Assembly: GCA_030682575.1 (NCBI GenBank)
Contig: JAUXNX010000005.1
Span: 62,001 to 126,000 of the forward strand
Reading direction: 5' to 3'
Length of the DNA: 64,000 nt
DNA from: Gammaproteobacteria bacterium
Lineage (GTDB): Bacteria; Pseudomonadota; Gammaproteobacteria; Pseudomonadales; Pseudohongiellaceae
Shown here: positions 17,055 through 25,687 of the stretch, piece by piece
How positions within the stretch are numbered: position 1 is the first letter of the stretch
Layout of the letters: the number at the start of each line of letters is the position of its first letter
Notes under the pieces: model-generated
Databases searched by the model: none
Told to the model about the DNA's origin: nothing
Seen by the model: only the letters and a program-made list of their open reading frames with translations
Translations under genes and position numbers: made by a program

Positions 17055-19943
17055 ATGCCCAATCTCAATCGACGCGCTATGCTGCGTCACGCAATTCATA
17101 CCTGCATTTCAGCAACAATAGCTCTACCTGCCCTGGTGCTCTCACAAACCAACGACCGTGAAGTGGAAGAAGTGGTCGTAACGGGCTCCTATATCCGCAA
17201 CAGTGCTTTCGCGCAGAACTCGCCAGTGGCTACCATCAATCAGGAAGACCTCTATCAGTCTGGCGCGCCCAGCATGGCGAACTACATTCGCGATCTGAGT
17301 TTTACCCAGAATACCAATGTTGTGCTGAACGTACTGGGCGGCAATGATGGTGCCCAGAGCAGCACGGGTACGACCTTCAATCTGCGCGGCCTTGGCGAGA
17401 ACAGCACACTGAGCATGGTGGACGGCTTGCGCAGCGTTGACAACTCTGTGACCGCCATGATTCCGGACATCGCCATTGCCCGCGTCGAGATCGTGCTCGA
17501 TGGCGGCTCTGCATTGTACGGATCCGATGCTGTCGCTGGTGTGGTGAACATGATTCCAATCAAGCAGTTCGATGGACTGCGCGTACGTGCCTATTATCAG
17601 ACGCCGGAAGAAGGCGGTATGGAAGAGGGTAATATCGCCATGCTGTGGGGCAAAAGTTTCAACAACGGTATCAATTACGTTGGCGCCTTCGATGCTCGCA
17701 AGCGCACGCGACTGGGCTATTACGAGCGTCCCAGAGAGTGGGAAATGGCCGATGGCTCGTCCGGTTCCGGCAACCCAGGCACCTATCGACGTGTGACAGG
17801 CGCTACGCCGCGACTGGGAGCGCTGCACGGCGGACGTTCCCTGGGAGGCAACCTGCCAGATCCGAGCTGCGGAACATTCAACCAAGGGCTTGAGGATCGG
17901 ACCAAACGTGGCTCCATTCCCAGTGGGATCATCACTGGCACGGGCAACAACAGAACGTGCTGGTACAACTACACTCAGACCTATCCATATGCGACAGGGA
18001 TGAATGAGTACAACCTGTATCAGAATCTGACCTGGGAGGCCACGGACGCCCTGCGGTTCGAACTCTCCGGCCATTTGAACTACCTGATGAACCAGGGCTC
18101 CAAAGGGGTGGTTACCGCCTTGAATCCGAACAATAGGAACGTGTTGTTCATTCCTGCCAGTCATCCCGCAAATACCTTCGGCTTCGATGTAACACCGTGG
18201 TTGTGGCGCCCATCGTCCGGTCTGGGCGTGACCCCTCCCGGGATCAGTGAGTTCGGGGAGACCTCCGGTGGCACGCTTGTCAACTCCAACCGCCTCAAGC
18301 TGGGGACAAGCTTTGACCTGACGGATACCTGGACAGGTTATGCCTATTATTCCAGGCAGGAGCGCGCTTCTCGCTCGCGCACCAACGTCGGTACGCTGCA
18401 TCTTACAAAGCTGCAGCTTGCCTTGATGGGCCAGGGCGGCCCCGCCGGCAATCAGTGGTTCAACCCGTTCGGCAGTTCCGATCCGCGCTCACCCTTGTAC
18501 AGAGAAGGCGTCACCAACAACACGCGGGAAGTGATGGACTGGATGTATGAGCCGATCAAGCTGACGACCAGCCGTGATTACCTTGATATCGCGGAGTTCA
18601 CGGTCACTGGTGAGCTGTTTGATCTGCCCGCTGGCGCGGTGTCAATGGCAACTGGCTACCAGTGGCGAGATACGACCAACAAGGACTTTGCCAATCCCTT
18701 GTCAAACGTCGGACTGAATTACAACGTGGATATCACGACACCGGTGCGCAAGGACGCTACTTATTTCAGTCAGGTCAGGGCAGTGTTTCTGGAAGTGGAG
18801 GTGCCTATTCTGGAATCTTTGGCGATGCAGGGTGCGGTACGCCATGAAGAGTTCACTGACTTTGGGTTGAAGGCCACAACACCGAAAGTGGCGCTGCGCT
18901 GGGAAGCCATGGACGGGCTGGCCGTGCGCGCTTCCTGGGGAGAAAGCTTCCTGGCGCCAACCCCGGTGCAAGGGCGCCCGTTCATCCCGAACGAGCTGTG
19001 TGGCGAGGCATTCTCAGGCAATGATCCGTTCTATAACGCTTCCTTGATCGGTTCCTCCACCTGCACGGCAGGCAATCCCAATCTGCGGCCCGAGACCTCC
19101 ACCATTCGCAATGTGGGGTTCACCTATGAGGCGATAGAGAACCTCAGCATAAGCATGGACTATCAGAACGTGAAGTACATCGACAGAATCCGGACGCTGG
19201 ACGATACGGACACGGTGTACGACCAGTTCCGGGTATTTCTGGCTTCCACTGGCCGCACTGCGGCTACCTACAACCCTGCGAATCCAACGGATCGAGCAGC
19301 AGCCACTGCCTACCTGCGGTCCATCGCCGGGCCTGCCAATTCGGTGCAGCGGGACCCATTGGACATGTCGGTAGACACGATCTACAGACAGGCGCAGAAC
19401 GTCGCTTCCGTGTTCATAGATCTCGTGGATGCGAAAGCCCGCTATACCTACGATGCAGGCGGACTTGGAACCTTCACAACCACGCTGGAGGCATCGTACT
19501 ACTTGAACTACTCCTACGAGGACAACGTGGGTATCGAGATCAACGGGCTGGGCATGCAGAATGCTGATACAGCGATTCTGCCGCCATTGCCGAAAGTGAA
19601 GGGCAGCTTGCGCCTGGGGTGGTACAACGGCAACCACAGTGCAGGACTGTCTGCAAACTATCGGCACAGCGTGATTTTCGACGACCGTCCGGTTGATCGC
19701 TATGGGGATGGCTGGATTGCCATGACCGACCGTACGATTGAGGCGGAAACCATTACCAGTGCGCAGTATGCCTATGTCTTCGATCAGTACTTCGACAGCG
19801 AGATCACATTGAGTGCAGGCGTCACCAACATGTTCGACATCAGACCGCAGCGATTTGCCATGATCGGTGGTTATGAGTCGCGCCTCTCCGTTCCATGGGG
19901 TCGGCAGATATGGGTGTCGCTGGATTGGCAGCCTGGCGCCTGA
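17055..19943 (+). CDS. TonB-dependent outer-membrane receptor
   Basis: 962 residues. A signal peptide with a Tat-like start (NRRAMLRHAIHTCISATIALPALVLS) precedes the TonB-box region EVEEVVVTGSYIR (about residues 34-48). The plug domain is recognisable: SPVATINQEDLYQSG, TFNLRGLGENSTLSMVDG and the hallmark VEIVLDGGSALYGSDAVAGVVNMI (given here in two parts: VEIVLDGGSALYGSD, AVAGVVNMI). The barrel follows, with the interior signature NPNLRPETSTIRNVGFTYEA and a C-terminal AMIGGYESRLSVPWGRQIW strand. ATG at 17055 has AAGGAGAG 9 bp upstream. It imports a large or scarce substrate through the outer membrane; the subfamily resembles polymer/peptide-type receptors but the ligand is unknown. It follows the haem/copper-like fusion gene on the same strand. 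Confidence 0.93.
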   Translation: MPNLNRRAMLRHAIHTCISATIALPALVLSQTNDREVEEVVVTGSYIRNSAFAQNSPVATINQEDLYQSGAPSMANYIRDLSFTQNTNVVLNVLGGNDGAQSSTGTTFNLRGLGENSTLSMVDGLRSVDNSVTAMIPDIAIARVEIVLDGGSALYGSDAVAGVVNMIPIKQFDGLRVRAYYQTPEEGGMEEGNIAMLWGKSFNNGINYVGAFDARKRTRLGYYERPREWEMADGSSGSGNPGTYRRVTGATPRLGALHGGRSLGGNLPDPSCGTFNQGLEDRTKRGSIPSGIITGTGNNRTCWYNYTQTYPYATGMNEYNLYQNLTWEATDALRFELSGHLNYLMNQGSKGVVTALNPNNRNVLFIPASHPANTFGFDVTPWLWRPSSGLGVTPPGISEFGETSGGTLVNSNRLKLGTSFDLTDTWTGYAYYSRQERASRSRTNVGTLHLTKLQLALMGQGGPAGNQWFNPFGSSDPRSPLYREGVTNNTREVMDWMYEPIKLTTSRDYLDIAEFTVTGELFDLPAGAVSMATGYQWRDTTNKDFANPLSNVGLNYNVDITTPVRKDATYFSQVRAVFLEVEVPILESLAMQGAVRHEEFTDFGLKATTPKVALRWEAMDGLAVRASWGESFLAPTPVQGRPFIPNELCGEAFSGNDPFYNASLIGSSTCTAGNPNLRPETSTIRNVGFTYEAIENLSISMDYQNVKYIDRIRTLDDTDTVYDQFRVFLASTGRTAATYNPANPTDRAAATAYLRSIAGPANSVQRDPLDMSVDTIYRQAQNVASVFIDLVDAKARYTYDAGGLGTFTTTLEASYYLNYSYEDNVGIEINGLGMQNADTAILPPLPKVKGSLRLGWYNGNHSAGLSANYRHSVIFDDRPVDRYGDGWIAMTDRTIEAETITSAQYAYVFDQYFDSEITLSAGVTNMFDIRPQRFAMIGGYESRLSVPWGRQIWVSLDWQPGA

Positions 19944-20009
19944 TGAGCTCTGGTCTGCTGCTGCAGATCAACTGACAAGCTGCTCTAACAGGCAGCAGAC
20001 GATGCTCTC

Positions 20010-20048
20010 GGAAAGGGTCTTTGGCAGAAGTGCCGAGGGCCCTTTTCC
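20010..20048 (+). terminator. Rho-independent-type terminator after the TonB receptor
   Basis: GGAAAGGGTCTTTGGC and GCCGAGGGCCCTTTTCC form a long imperfect stem around AGAAGT, ending in a short T tract. It lies about 65 bp after the receptor stop, in a 326-bp gene-free spacer (19944-20269) that otherwise holds only the palindromic repeat at 20065-20150. Confidence 0.6.
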
Positions 20049-20064
20049 ATTCGAAGATCAAGGG

Positions 20065-20150
20065 TCAAGGGGTCAGGTTACTTGATCGAGTAATCACAAC
20101 CGGGGTCAGTCGGTCATGCCCAAAACATATCAAGTAACCTGACCCCTTGA
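20065..20150. repeat. Long inverted repeat (22-bp perfect arms)
   Basis: Arms at 20065-20086 (core GGGGTCAGGTTACTTGAT) and 20129-20150 are perfect complements of 22 bp each, separated by 42 bp that contain a further GGGGTCAG (20102-20109). The right arm is identical to the copy at 16756-16777. TTGATTC units trail to about 20168. The structure resembles paired extragenic palindromes mobilised in trans by REP-associated tyrosine transposases; no transposase is present in this window. Confidence 0.8.
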
Positions 20151-20269
20151 TTCTGATTCCTTGATTCCCCAAATCCCCGCGCAGTGGTAATCTTCCGCGC
20201 CGACGCCGTGTGTACATCTCGCCACAGCGCCCTCACTATCCTCTCTTGCTACTATCCGGACAATCACGA

Positions 20270-21622
20270 ATGAAAGACCTTACCCAAGGCTCTGTCGTCA
20301 AGATCATCATTGCCATGGCAACGCCCGTGGCAGCCGGGATGATCTTCCAGACGCTCTATTTGCTCGTAGACCTGTACTTCGTCGCCGCACTGGGTGACGA
20401 CGCCGTCGCTGGCGTAGGAGCTGGCGGTACCTTGATGTTCATGATCATGGCTCTCACACAGATACTCGGCGTGAGTGCGGTGGCGCTGATCTCCCAGGCA
20501 GTCGGACGCAAGGATCAGCCGGAAGCGAATCTGATCTTCAACCAGTCGCTGGCCATTGCCATGCTGTTCGGTGTCATTACGCTGATCGGCGGTTATCTAC
20601 TGGCGGATGCTTACCTGTCGGGCATCGCGTCGGACGAAGGCACCGTGCGCGAAGGCCGCACTTTCCTGTTCTGGTTTCTGCCGGGGATGGCCCTGCAGTT
20701 TCCGATGATTGCGATGGCATCATCATTGCGTGCCACCGGGCTTGTGAAGCCTGGCATGGTGGTACAGGTGTTGACTGTAGTGCTGAATACGATCCTGGCG
20801 CCAATATTGATCGCTGGCTGGGGGCCGGGGCCCGCACTGGGAGTCATGGGAGCAGGACTCGCGAGCAGTATCTCGGTGACAGTTGGCGTGTTGATGCTGG
20901 TGTATTACTTCGTGAAGATGGAGAAGTACGTGGCGTTCAACCCACAGCAGTGGCGCCCGCGCTTCGACATCTGGCGGCGCATGCTGAGCATTGGTCTGCC
21001 CGCTGGTGGCGAGATGCTGATCCTGTTCGTGTATTTCTCGGCGGTGTACTGGTTGATCCAGGGTTTTGGTGCCGAAGCGCAGGCGGGTTTCAGTATCGGA
21101 GGTCGCATCATGCAGTCGATCTTCATGCCTACCATGGCGATTGCGTTCGCGCTCGGGCCGATAGCAGGGCAGAACTATGGTGCAAAGCAGCACGACCGTG
21201 TGCGGGAGACTTTTTACAAGGGCATGCTGCTGAGCAGCATCGTCATGCTGATCACCACGATTCTGATGCAGTGGAAGTCCGACGTGCTGATGGCCTATTT
21301 CACCGATGAAGTGGCGGTGATCGAGATCGGCTCAGTGTTCCTGCAACTGATCTCGCTGAACTTCATCGCGCAGGGCATCGTGTTTTCCTGCTCGGGTATC
21401 TTCCAGGGGCTTGGCAATACGCGGCCGGCGTTGATGAGCTCGGTGGTGCGGATGGTGACGTTCCTGCCGCTGGCCGTGTTCCTGAAATACCAGCCAGGCT
21501 ACACCATCAATCAGGTGTGGTATGTATCAGTGCTGTCGGTGACGGCGCAGGCGATCGTGAGCTTTTTGCTGGTACGCAGGGAATTCCGGTTGCGATTGAC
21601 ACCCCAAGCTACTGTTGGATAG
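20270..21622 (+). CDS. MATE-family efflux transporter
   Basis: 450 residues, about 12 transmembrane helices arranged as two homologous halves, as in NorM/DinF-type antiporters that expel cationic drugs or metabolites using a Na+ or H+ gradient. Typical features include an N-terminal LTQGSVVKIIIAMATPVAAGMIFQ, PGMALQFPMIAMASSLRATG, and in the second half GRIMQSIFMPTMAIAFALGPIAGQNYGA. The ATG at 20270 is chosen over the longer frame because helix 1 follows directly; no strong Shine-Dalgarno is visible. It is monocistronic, followed 48 bp later by a strong hairpin. Confidence 0.92.
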   Translation: MKDLTQGSVVKIIIAMATPVAAGMIFQTLYLLVDLYFVAALGDDAVAGVGAGGTLMFMIMALTQILGVSAVALISQAVGRKDQPEANLIFNQSLAIAMLFGVITLIGGYLLADAYLSGIASDEGTVREGRTFLFWFLPGMALQFPMIAMASSLRATGLVKPGMVVQVLTVVLNTILAPILIAGWGPGPALGVMGAGLASSISVTVGVLMLVYYFVKMEKYVAFNPQQWRPRFDIWRRMLSIGLPAGGEMLILFVYFSAVYWLIQGFGAEAQAGFSIGGRIMQSIFMPTMAIAFALGPIAGQNYGAKQHDRVRETFYKGMLLSSIVMLITTILMQWKSDVLMAYFTDEVAVIEIGSVFLQLISLNFIAQGIVFSCSGIFQGLGNTRPALMSSVVRMVTFLPLAVFLKYQPGYTINQVWYVSVLSVTAQAIVSFLLVRREFRLRLTPQATVG

Positions 21623-21669
21623 AGAGGCGCCAACAATTAGTAATGCACGACGATAGCAAGTGCCTGTAA

Positions 21670-21722
21670 GCTACCCTGCAGTACCGGTTCACCTTGCAGG
21701 TGAACCGGTACTGCAGGGTAGC
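21670..21722. repeat. Perfect inverted repeat with 24-bp arms and 5-base loop
   Basis: The arms 21670-21693 (GCTACCCTGCAGTACCGGTT, then CACC) and 21699-21722 are exact complements around TTGCA. There is no T tract on either side, so it is not a standard intrinsic terminator, although it follows the MATE gene by 48 bp. It is unrelated in sequence to the GGGGTCAGG repeats. A small mobile palindrome or a processing/stop hairpin are both possible. Confidence 0.85.
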
Positions 21723-21789
21723 ACTCAAGAGAAGGGATTCGACAACAGACCAATGACACCGGTCCCATTTGTTGAGATACCCGCCCCTC

Positions 21790-22347
21790 ATGAAGTTGCT
21801 CCTCAAGATTACCCTGTTCGTTTTCGCGAGTGCGGCGCTGTCGCAGAATGGCAGTGCCCCGCTGTCGGAGTATCAACGGACAGAATGGCGACACTGGGAA
21901 GACTTTGATGGCGATTGCCAGAATGCCCGCCAGGAACTGTTGATCGCACAGTCGCAACTTGAGATCAGTTTCACGAATGCACGCGGTTGCACTGTCGCTA
22001 CCGGACTGTGGTTTGATCCCTACACGGGATTGCTGTTCAGCAAGGCCAGCGATGTCGATATCGATCACGTCATTCCATTGAAGTACGCCCATGATCACGG
22101 TGGCGCATCGTGGTCACCGCTGCTGAAGAAGCTGTTTGCCAACGACCCGGAGAACCTGCTGATCGTTGATGACGCCGAGAATCAACGCAAGAGCGCTAAC
22201 GGCCCCGCTGACTATCTGCCACGCTTTCAATACCAGTGCGAATACGCGAGCAAATGGAAAGGGCTGGCCCGCAAGTACGAGTTGCAACTGGCACAGCGGG
22301 ATACGCTGACCATTGAACGCATACTGCGCCGATGCGCGGAGACCTGA
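21790..22347 (+). CDS. Secreted HNH-family endonuclease (GmrSD/DUF1524-like C-terminal fold)
   Basis: 185 residues with a short signal peptide (KLLLKITLFVFASAALSQ). The nuclease core reads DIDHVIPLKYAHDHGG (catalytic His of the DHVIPL motif, about residue 98) and NDPENLLIVDDAENQRKSANGP (second strand and Asn/His-type residues), as in exported HNH proteins. Conserved cysteines (C45, C66, C151 and C183 approximately) probably form disulfides. Likely role: degradation of extracellular DNA for nutrients, or a periplasmic nuclease; it lacks toxin delivery domains and no immunity gene is adjacent. Start at 21790 is set by the signal peptide. Confidence 0.83.
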   Translation: MKLLLKITLFVFASAALSQNGSAPLSEYQRTEWRHWEDFDGDCQNARQELLIAQSQLEISFTNARGCTVATGLWFDPYTGLLFSKASDVDIDHVIPLKYAHDHGGASWSPLLKKLFANDPENLLIVDDAENQRKSANGPADYLPRFQYQCEYASKWKGLARKYELQLAQRDTLTIERILRRCAET

Positions 22348-22360
22348 TCAGGATGCCTGC

Positions 22361-23932
22361 GTGAACCGGATATTCATTTCCATCAACGACTTCTTCGGTT
22401 TCATTCAACCTGTCTCCGATGCGGTCTGGAATTTCCCCACGCAATTTTCCTGGTACTCGCAAATCCCTCTGCTTGGAAAAATGTCATTGGCTGTGACTGT
22501 GTTGCTCGGCATTGGCATCTACTTCACCATCCGAACCAGGGCCGTGCAGACGATGTGCTTCTCCCGTGCCGTCATGGTGATGCAGAGACGTCGGACGACG
22601 CTGGTTGGTGTCAGCCCATTGGGATCATTCTTGCTGGGACTGGCCATGCGCGTCGGCCCGGGCAACATCGTCGGCGTGACCGGGGCGATTACCGTGGGGG
22701 GACCTGGTGCTCTGTTCTGGATGTGGATAGCGGCACTGTTCGGCATGGCGACGGCGTTCACGGAATCCGTACTCGCGCAACTGTTCAAGGAGCGCAAGAA
22801 CGATGAGTTCGTCGGTGGTATGCCTTTCTATGGTCAGCGCATTCTCGGTGGTGGACGTGTGGTCGGGATCTTCCTGTCCATCGCCTTTATCGTCTACGCG
22901 CTCTTCAATGTACCTGCACAGACTTTCAACGTCTTCACCGGTATTGGCATGATCGCCGACACCGCGACGGGCGAGACTGCAGGACGACAATCGGGGCTTT
23001 ATTACGGCATCGCCATCGTGCTGATCGTCAGTTGTGCGTATCTGATTCTGGGCGGCATCCGCCGTGTGATTGCCTGGACCAATGTGATCGTGCCGATGAT
23101 GGCGCTGGTGTTCTGCGGGTTCTCGCTGCTCATCATCGTGATCAATCTGCCAATGGTGCCGTACTTCCTTGCTGAAGTGTTACGCGGCGCCTTCGCGCCA
23201 GATGCGTTGTTCGGCGGCGCGATGGGGGTAGCGCTTGCCGAAGGCGTGCGTCGTGGCCTCATGTCGAACGAAGCGGGTCAGGGCACCATCACCATGGCAG
23301 CAGCGGTGGCAGACAACAAGCATCCGTGTGAGCAGGGTTTCGTGCAGGCCTTTGGTGTGTTTGTGGATACGCTGATCATCTGCACGATGACAGGTTTCAT
23401 CGTGGTCCTCGCGCACCTGTGGAGCGGCTCTGCCGACAGCGCACAGTGGACGCTGGCGAGCGCATCGCGCATCGGCACGTATCTGCAATCGGTGCAGGCG
23501 TTGGTGCCTGCGTCACTCACCGACGTAATCACGATTGTGCTGGCTGCCTGCTATTGTCTGTTCGCATTCACCACACTGCTCGGCATGATTTCCTTCGCGG
23601 AGATCTCGGCCAACTTCATCTCGCGCACACCGCGCTTCATTCTGCTGATCCGCGTGCTCGGCTCTCTCGTATTCGTGCCATTCGGTGCACTGACAGTGCT
23701 GGCGGGATTGGAACTGAGCAATCTGTGGGCGATCACTGATCTCACCAACATCATCATGGTGTATCTGAACATTCCGATCCTGCTGCTCGGCGCACCACTT
23801 GTGTACAAGGCGCTGGAGCACTATCGCACCACCAACGGCGGTCGCTTCGTTTCTTCGTCGATCGGCGTCGAGACGGACTACTGGACAGAGACGCAGCCCG
23901 GATCTGCAGACAACGCGGAGCAACAACGATGA
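22361..23932 (+). CDS. Alanine/glycine:cation symporter (AGCS family)
   Basis: 523 residues from a GTG with AGGA 8-9 bp upstream; a longer frame overlapping the nuclease gene was rejected. About 11 membrane helices. AGCS signatures are present: GVSPLGSFLLGLAMRVGPGNIVGVTGAITVGGPGALFWMW (in parts: GVSPLGSFLLGLAMRVGPGN and IVGVTGAITVGGPGALFWMW) and RGLMSNEAGQGTITMAAAVAD. The N-terminal segment before helix 1 (NDFFGFIQPVSDAVWNF) is typical. Members take up alanine or glycine with Na+ or H+. The stop overlaps the start of the NhaC-type antiporter by 4 bp, which fits a sodium-coupled amino-acid uptake pair. Confidence 0.92.
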   Translation: MNRIFISINDFFGFIQPVSDAVWNFPTQFSWYSQIPLLGKMSLAVTVLLGIGIYFTIRTRAVQTMCFSRAVMVMQRRRTTLVGVSPLGSFLLGLAMRVGPGNIVGVTGAITVGGPGALFWMWIAALFGMATAFTESVLAQLFKERKNDEFVGGMPFYGQRILGGGRVVGIFLSIAFIVYALFNVPAQTFNVFTGIGMIADTATGETAGRQSGLYYGIAIVLIVSCAYLILGGIRRVIAWTNVIVPMMALVFCGFSLLIIVINLPMVPYFLAEVLRGAFAPDALFGGAMGVALAEGVRRGLMSNEAGQGTITMAAAVADNKHPCEQGFVQAFGVFVDTLIICTMTGFIVVLAHLWSGSADSAQWTLASASRIGTYLQSVQALVPASLTDVITIVLAACYCLFAFTTLLGMISFAEISANFISRTPRFILLIRVLGSLVFVPFGALTVLAGLELSNLWAITDLTNIIMVYLNIPILLLGAPLVYKALEHYRTTNGGRFVSSSIGVETDYWTETQPGSADNAEQQR

Positions 23933-25335
23933 CAGACACACCATCATTGAGTGTCAGAAAACCCAGCGCACTGCGCGCACTGCTCTGCTTCGGCGGCAAC
24001 TTCCTGATGATCTCCACGGGTCTGTTCGTGTTTCAGATCAGCCTGCACATCGTGCTGTTCTTCTGTCTGCTGTGGACAGCATTGCACGCGTGGCTGCTCG
24101 GCAATGATTTTGCCGCCATCCGCACCATGATGAACACCGGCATCAGCAACGCACTGCCTGCCATCTACATCTTCATTCTGATCGGCATGGTGATCGCGTC
24201 GTTCATGCAGAGCGGCACCGTCGCGGCATTGATCTATCACGGCCTGAATCTGCTCAGCCCTGGTTTCTTTCTCGCAGCAGGGTTGATTCTGTGCAGTCTC
24301 ATGTCTGTGGCAACCGGCACCTCGTGGGGAACAGCAGGTACACTCGGTGTCGTGCTGATGGGCATCGGCGCGGCGATGGAAATACCGTTGCCGCTGGTGG
24401 CGGGCATGGTGGTGGCAGGTGCCACGTTTGGCGACAAGCTCTCGCCCGTGTCTGATACTACCAACCTTGCGGCGATGAGTGCTCACACGAATCTCTATCG
24501 TCATATCGGCTCGATGCTGATCACGACCACGCCCGCATTCATTTTGACGCTGATCATTCTGACCATCCTCGGAATGACATTCAGCGCGAATGCATTGCCG
24601 GTCAGCGCCATCGAACAGATGCAAATGGCGCTGGCGAGCAGTTTCAATCTTGGCCTGCTGGCCACTCTGTTGCCATTGCTGGTGATGCTCGTGCTCAGTT
24701 TGAAACGCCTGTCACCGGAGATCAGCATGAGTGCGAGTGTGCTGACCGCAGTCGCGGTGGCCGTGCTGTATCAGGAACGCAACGTCGTCGACGTTCTCAA
24801 CAGTCTGTGGAGCAATTCTCCGGGTGCCACTGGCATTGCAAGTCTGGATGATTTGCTCGGGCGTGGCGGCATCATGAGCATGAGCTGGACGCTGCTGCTG
24901 TCGCTGATGGCGCTGGCTCTCGGCGGCATTCTCTACAACGCCGGTTTCCTGCAGGCTCTGCTCGAAGGCATCATCGCCCGCATACGCAGAACCACCACCT
25001 TGATCGCCACCACAATAGGTGCCGGTATTGTCGGCAACATGGGCATGGGCGAGGCGTACATCAGCATCATTCTCAACTGCCAGTTGTTCCGCAAAGCCTA
25101 CGAGGAGAAGCAACTGGATAATGCCGTGCTGTCACGCTCGGTGGAGGAAGGTTCCACCATGAGCACGGGACTGATTCCCTGGACGACGGCAGGCGCATTC
25201 TATGCCGCCACTCTGGGCGTGCCTGTGCTGGAGTATGCTCCGTATGCGTTTCTGAATTATCTGAACCCGCTGATTTCCATCGGCATGGCGGCGCTTGGAA
25301 TTGGTCTGCTGCGCACGGCTGGGCGAACGTCTTAG
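23929..25335 (+). CDS. nhaC: Na+/H+ antiporter, NhaC family
   Basis: 468 residues, about 11-12 membrane helices. NhaC signatures include MSVATGTSWGTAGTLGVVLMGIG, VVAGATFGDKLSPVSDTTNLAAMSAHTNLY (the conserved GDKLSPxSDTT motif near residue 167) and GNMGMGEAYISIIL. It exchanges cytoplasmic Na+ for H+ (or malate-lactate type exchange in some relatives). ATG overlaps the stop of the AGCS symporter gene (ATGA), so the proteins are translationally coupled; the antiporter could expel the sodium brought in with alanine. Confidence 0.9.
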   Translation: MTDTPSLSVRKPSALRALLCFGGNFLMISTGLFVFQISLHIVLFFCLLWTALHAWLLGNDFAAIRTMMNTGISNALPAIYIFILIGMVIASFMQSGTVAALIYHGLNLLSPGFFLAAGLILCSLMSVATGTSWGTAGTLGVVLMGIGAAMEIPLPLVAGMVVAGATFGDKLSPVSDTTNLAAMSAHTNLYRHIGSMLITTTPAFILTLIILTILGMTFSANALPVSAIEQMQMALASSFNLGLLATLLPLLVMLVLSLKRLSPEISMSASVLTAVAVAVLYQERNVVDVLNSLWSNSPGATGIASLDDLLGRGGIMSMSWTLLLSLMALALGGILYNAGFLQALLEGIIARIRRTTTLIATTIGAGIVGNMGMGEAYISIILNCQLFRKAYEEKQLDNAVLSRSVEEGSTMSTGLIPWTTAGAFYAATLGVPVLEYAPYAFLNYLNPLISIGMAALGIGLLRTAGRTS

Positions 25336-25348
25336 CTCAAAGTACGTA

Positions 25349-25396
25349 TTGACAACAGCTATACGCCCAGTTATTTTTCGTGTATCTATTGTGTAT
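25349..25396 (+). promoter_or_regulatory. Promoter and candidate operator of the toxin-antitoxin pair
   Basis: TTGACA (25349-25354) and TATTTT (25372-25377) are separated by 17 bp, a good sigma-70 arrangement. GTGTAT occurs at 25380-25385 and again at 25391-25396, 11 bp (one helical turn) apart, just downstream of the -10. This position suits autoregulatory binding by a ribbon-helix-helix antitoxin. Confidence 0.6.
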
Positions 25397-25414
25397 GCAT
25401 TAAGGAGAATGCCG

Positions 25415-25687
25415 ATGCGCGACGCCGCTATTAACCTGAGGGCATTGCCCGAACAGCGCGACCTGATTGATCATGCCGCCTCTCTGGTAGGCAAGAACCG
25501 TTCGGACTTCATGCTGGAGGCTGCTTGCGACAAAGCGCAGGCTGTAGTACTTGACCAGATTTTCTTCAACCTGAATGCCGACCAATTTCAGCAATTCACG
25601 GCCATGCTGGATGCTCCACCCAGCCACAATCCGGGGCTTGAGCGTCTGATGGCCGTGTCCTCTCCCTGGATCAATGTGAAGGAATGA
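25415..25687 (+). CDS. DUF1778 antitoxin (TacA-like, ribbon-helix-helix)
   Basis: 90 residues; ATG 25415 is 7 bp after AAGGAG (25402-25407), better placed than the ATG at 25409. The N-terminus RDAAINLRALPEQRDLIDHAASLVGKNRSDFMLEAAC is the RHH DNA-binding domain of DUF1778 antitoxins, and the C-terminal tail (DQIFFNLNADQFQQFTAMLD) is the toxin-neutralising segment. It precedes and overlaps the GNAT toxin gene by 4 bp, the canonical order. It would repress its own promoter together with the toxin. Confidence 0.93.
   Translation: MRDAAINLRALPEQRDLIDHAASLVGKNRSDFMLEAACDKAQAVVLDQIFFNLNADQFQQFTAMLDAPPSHNPGLERLMAVSSPWINVKE

Noticed and set aside
17142-18401. A 419-codon minus-strand frame inside the TonB receptor gene.
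   Set aside because: Antisense shadow of a well-supported receptor plug and barrel.
21670-21722. Integron attC site as an explanation for the long hairpin.
   Set aside because: The RYYYAAC / GTTRRRY core sites and the extrahelical bases of attC are absent, and the arms are perfectly paired; no integrase is present.
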